This document shows positions 24,395-26,858 of a DNA stretch of 26,858 bases, piece by piece. Numbering within the stretch: the stretch's first letter is position 1; each line of letters begins with the position of its first letter. The stretch is from an uncultured Prevotella sp. (GTDB taxonomy: Bacteria > Bacteroidota > Bacteroidia > Bacteroidales > Bacteroidaceae), in assembly GCA_900542795.1 (NCBI GenBank), contig UQPD01000014.1, positions 1 to 26,858 on the forward strand, read 5' to 3'. Made by a program: the position numbers and the translations under genes. The notes below the pieces were generated by a model. The model ran no database searches. It was given only the letters and a program-made list of their open reading frames with translations, and was not told the DNA's origin.

Positions 24395-24403
24395 TAACGT
24401 TGA

Positions 24404-24461
24404 CCAATAAAAAAAGAAAGATGCAACATTGTGCGTGTTGCATCTTTCTTTTTTTTATTGG
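24404..24461. terminator. Bidirectional terminator between convergent genes
   Basis: CCAATAAAAAAAGAAAGATG and the following CAAC (24404-24427) pair with the matching right arm (24437-24461), with one extra T. A run of T follows in either direction. A second small hairpin, CTCGGT/ACCGAG (about 24482-24497), lies between it and the ybeY stop. Confidence 0.9.
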
Positions 24462-24524
24462 ATAGTAGCGTGTAAAATCCGCTCGGTAAAAACCGAGTAT
24501 GAACTCCACCTATAGAGTGGCTAA

Positions 24525-24956
24525 TTATTTTTCAGCTTGCATCCCTTTAAGTAAATCGAGTGCTTTGTTTTCAGCAGCCTCCATAATTTCGCGTTCGCCA
24601 GGTCCTTTATCGTTTATGCCCACAAGGTGCAGAATGCCGTGAATAATCACACGGTGCAATTCCTCATCATAAGGCTTATTAAAAAGTTCAGCGTTCGAGC
24701 GAACCGTATCCAAACTAATAAAGAGGTCGCCACTAATCATATCCCCCTCGCAGTAGTCAAAGGTGATAATATCCGTAAAATAGTCATGTTGAAGATATTG
24801 CCTATTTACCTCCAATATTTTATCATCGTTGCAAAACACATAAGCAACTTCTCCAACTCGTTTGCCGTATGAAGCAGCCACAGCACGCACCCAAGCAGTA
24901 GTTTCGCGGTGCGATATGTTCGGCATTTGAATGTCAATAACGTTATAGGAAATCAT
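24525..24956 (-). CDS. ybeY: rRNA maturation endoribonuclease YbeY
   Basis: 143 residues, slightly shorter than the E. coli protein (155). YbeY is a metal-dependent RNase needed for 16S rRNA 3'-end maturation and ribosome quality control. The core motif HGILHLVGINDKG gives H106 and H110 as zinc ligands. The third position, His in E. coli (H-x3-H-x5-H), is D116, which I understand to be the normal Bacteroidetes variant. The strand DIITFDYCEGDMISGDLFIS is the usual family companion. It is 44 bases downstream of the ruvB stop on the same strand, probably co-transcribed. Confidence 0.95.
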   Translation of the reverse strand: MISYNVIDIQMPNISHRETTAWVRAVAASYGKRVGEVAYVFCNDDKILEVNRQYLQHDYFTDIITFDYCEGDMISGDLFISLDTVRSNAELFNKPYDEELHRVIIHGILHLVGINDKGPGEREIMEAAENKALDLLKGMQAEK

Positions 24957-24971
24957 AAAAAGTAATTTTAT

Positions 24972-25017
24972 AATGTACGATGTACATTATTCATTGTTCA
25001 TTATTCATTATTCATTG
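24972..25017. repeat. Short TTCATTA tandem run and small palindrome
   Basis: AATGTACGATGTACATT is a palindrome (24972-24988), followed by four to five copies of (T)TCATTAT/G. The run overlaps the last codons of ruvB, giving its Met-Asn-Asn-Glu C-terminus. Slippage here could vary the RuvB tail and the ruvB-ybeY spacing. Confidence 0.6.
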
Positions 25018-26059
25018 AATCAAACAGTCCCGGTTGTACAGTGTTCGAGCCCATAATGCTTCGTCCAAGGTGTTTGTAAGCCAATTCTGTAACTTCGCGT
25101 CCACGAGGTGTGCGGCGAATAAAGCCCTCTTTAATAAGGAAGGGTTCGTAAACCTCCTCAACCGTACCCGCATCTTCGCCAATCGCAGTAGCAATCGTAG
25201 TAATGCCTACAGGTCCGCCCTTAAACTTATCGATAATTGTAAGCAGAATTTTGTTGTCAATTTCATCCAACCCATATTTATCAATGTTCAGCGCTTCAAG
25301 AGCATAGTTAGCAATAGGCGTGTCGATGCGCCCAGTGCCTTTAACCTGAGCAAAATCGCGCACACGTCGCAACAAAGCATTTGCAATACGGGGCGTACCA
25401 CGCGAGCGACTTGCAATTTCACCTGCAGCTTCCGCATCAATAGGCATTTTCAGAATGTGAGCCGAACGCTCAATAATGCGTTGCAGTGTTTCAGCGTCAT
25501 AATACTCAAGGTGAAGGTTAATGCCAAAACGAGCACGCAATGGTGCCGTAAGCAAACCACTTCGTGTAGTAGCACCAACCAGTGTAAAAGGGTTCAAGTC
25601 AATTTGAATGCTACGCGCAGCAGGCCCTTTATCAATCATAATGTCAATGCGGTAATCCTCCATAGCCGAGTAAAGATATTCCTCAACTACGGGCGAAAGC
25701 CTATGAATTTCATCAATAAAGAGTACATCATTCGGTTCAAGACTCGTTAGCAAACCAGCCAAGTCACCAGGCTTATCAAGCACAGGTCCTGAAGTTAGTT
25801 TAAAACCCACACCCAGTTCGTTCGCAATAATGTTCGACAAGGTAGTCTTGCCCAATCCAGGAGGACCATGTAGCAAAGTATGGTCAAGCGGTTCACCACG
25901 ATATTTAGCAGCCTCCACAAAAATGCGCAAGTTCTCCACCACCTTGTGCTGTCCGCTAAAGTCATCAAACTGCAAGGGGCGCAAGGCGTTTTCAAAATCG
26001 CGTTCCGAGGGAGTTGGAGCCGTTTGTTCGGCACGTATGTCAAAAGTATCTTCGTTCAT
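25001..26059 (-). CDS. ruvB: Holliday junction branch-migration ATPase RuvB
   Basis: 352 residues (E. coli 336). A hexameric AAA+ motor that, with RuvA, drives branch migration in recombinational repair. Walker A is GPPGLGKTTLS (about 65-75), Walker B is VLFIDEIHRLS, sensor 1 is LVGATTRSG, and the arginine-finger region is APLRARFGI. The C-terminal winged helix includes EGFIRRTPRGREVTELAY. The N-terminus ALRPLQFDDFSGQ is standard. A clear promoter lies directly upstream. The C-terminal codons are within a TTCATTA tandem run. Confidence 0.98.
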   Translation of the reverse strand: MNEDTFDIRAEQTAPTPSERDFENALRPLQFDDFSGQHKVVENLRIFVEAAKYRGEPLDHTLLHGPPGLGKTTLSNIIANELGVGFKLTSGPVLDKPGDLAGLLTSLEPNDVLFIDEIHRLSPVVEEYLYSAMEDYRIDIMIDKGPAARSIQIDLNPFTLVGATTRSGLLTAPLRARFGINLHLEYYDAETLQRIIERSAHILKMPIDAEAAGEIASRSRGTPRIANALLRRVRDFAQVKGTGRIDTPIANYALEALNIDKYGLDEIDNKILLTIIDKFKGGPVGITTIATAIGEDAGTVEEVYEPFLIKEGFIRRTPRGREVTELAYKHLGRSIMGSNTVQPGLFDSMNNE

Positions 26060-26067
26060 TGTAGGGG

Positions 26068-26098
26068 CAAAATTACTGCTTGATTAGCGAAGGGCAAA
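26068..26098 (-). promoter_or_regulatory. Bacteroidetes-type promoter for ruvB
   Basis: On the reverse strand, TTTG (26095-26098), 19 bases, TAATTTTG (26068-26075): an exact consensus match. The -7 element ends 8 bases ahead of the ruvB ATG, so the leader is only a few bases long. Confidence 0.8.
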
Positions 26099-26134
26099 GC
26101 ATTTTGGTCAGAAAATGTTGTTGAGCAGTTCGCG

Positions 26135-26186
26135 TGAAAAATAAAGAATGCCTTGCATCAAAGCCCGAAAGCTCTCATGCAAGGCA
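26135..26186 (-). terminator. Terminator of the XRE regulator gene
   Basis: TGCCTTGCAT (26149-26158) pairs perfectly with ATGCAAGGCA (26177-26186). Read on the reverse strand the hairpin is followed by TTCTTTATTTTT, a T-rich tail. It lies about 50 bases past the stop of the small HTH gene. Confidence 0.75.
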
Positions 26187-26234
26187 CAGCGCATGCCGAA
26201 ATGTGTGCGTAAAAATAAAAGTCAAAAACCTTTT

Positions 26235-26471
26235 TTATCCACGCGACGTCTTAATACCATCCTGCTTGCGAAGCTCAGTCGAGAGGACAGCAAAAAAGTC
26301 GAACTCCAAAATTACAGAGATGCGAGCAAGCATCTGCGTGTCGATGTGTGCTTTTTCAAAGATTTTGTAAACATTTGTACGGCTGCATGCCAACTGACGA
26401 GCAAGCCAAACAACAGAGTGTTCTTTTTCGTCAAGACGTTGTCTGATTTTTTGACCAATGTGGTATTCCAT
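26235..26471 (-). CDS. Small XRE-type HTH transcriptional regulator
   Basis: 78 residues, almost entirely one helix-turn-helix domain of the Cro/C1 (XRE) type: IGQKIRQRLDEKEHSVVWLA, then RQLACSRTNVYKIFEKAHID, with an LARISVILEFDFF helix typical of the Bacteroidales single-domain family. It probably binds a short operator as a dimer; no partner or toxin gene is adjacent, so its target is unknown. Upstream there is a weak promoter (TTTG near 26521, then an imperfect TATTATAA), and a terminator follows, so it is monocistronic. Confidence 0.85.
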   Translation of the reverse strand: MEYHIGQKIRQRLDEKEHSVVWLARQLACSRTNVYKIFEKAHIDTQMLARISVILEFDFFAVLSTELRKQDGIKTSRG

Positions 26472-26685
26472 TTCCAGTACTTTAAAGGTTGTTATAATAG
26501 AGTAGTGTTTTTAGAGTATGCAAAGGAATGAATTTTACTTGAATAATTGATAACAAAAATGTCTCTTTTTATCTGACGATGGAGTTTTTTATTGATTTTT
26601 CGGAATAAATGACCAATAATTATAGAAAGCGCATTTGAAAACCCCAACTTAGTTATGTTCAAAAAATAACTTCCGCAGAAATATT

Positions 26686-26858
26686 GCGCCATCCTCACCC
26701 CATTCGGTAGAGTGTTCAAAATCCGCATTTTTTTCTGCATGATATCTGAATGAAATATCAAGAAGTGTTACGCGCCAGCCTCACCCCGTTAGGGGTGATA
26801 TAAGGTAGCCAGGTATGTGAATGAGGGTTTATCCCGAATTCACATGCCTGGTTTCCGT
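26686..26858. repeat. Dispersed-repeat type sequence at window end
   Basis: GCGCCATCCTCACCCCATTC (26686 onward) and GCGCCAGCCTCACCCCGTTA (26773 onward) are near-identical direct repeats about 87 bases apart; the second adds the hairpin CACCCC/GGGGTG. From about 26810 to the end, CCAGGTATGTG and CACATGCCTGG form a long hairpin around GGGTTTATCCC. The stretch 26472-26685 is A/T-rich with no convincing gene. Confidence 0.6.

Noticed and set aside
26492..26761. 89-codon minus-strand frame near the window end
   Set aside because: It crosses repeat sequence, is A/T-rich without motifs, and has no start context or neighbours supporting it.

Overview
The window looks like a chromosome segment from a Bacteroidales bacterium, most likely Prevotellaceae. 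The evidence is the housekeeping gene types and three promoters of the Bacteroidetes primary-sigma form (TTTG, 19-20 bases, TAnnTTTG) ahead of tRNA-Lys, rsmI and ruvB. Shine-Dalgarno sites are weak or absent, also as in that phylum. The genus is an inference.

Left part (1-16163) is prophage. It opens with a mosaic junction: two small palindromes, then the C-terminal HTH piece of an AraC regulator, then directly a phage portal-like gene. Rightward late genes follow: portal, a DUF6712-like head/connector protein, three small head-tail proteins, a tail fibre, and a lysis cassette of holin, T7-type amidase and a spanin-like lipoprotein that overlap one another. After a 1.4-kb gene-free block come the tape measure and a tail hub/baseplate protein. 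A convergent tyrosine integrase ends 3 bases from the hub gene. No terminase, major capsid, repressor or replication gene is in the window, so it shows either the right end of a longer prophage or a deleted remnant. The integrase faces away from tRNA-Lys(UUU), whose 3' end carries three 21-bp tandem near-repeats, the likely attachment region.

The gene-free block (6921-8327) is the most unusual part. It holds 3-4 hairpins with an almost constant loop and covarying stems, two two-tier terminator hairpins sharing an internal-loop motif, three 84-bp nested tandem repeats, and a nearly gapless four-way-junction fold with a 15-bp perfect closing stem followed by a T tract. I find no convincing protein gene there. 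It is a candidate structured non-coding RNA locus, or a DNA structural site, inside a phage late region.

Right part (16164-26858) is ordinary host chromosome: tRNA-Lys, an AI-2E family membrane protein, a 182-bp MITE-like palindrome with a TTAT duplication, rsmI, a coiled-coil lipoprotein, and a likely operon of glycine-zipper lipoprotein, MATE exporter and GH20 hexosaminidase. A bidirectional terminator separates this from leftward ybeY, ruvB and a small XRE-type regulator. The last ~170 bases hold repeat and palindrome sequence but no gene.
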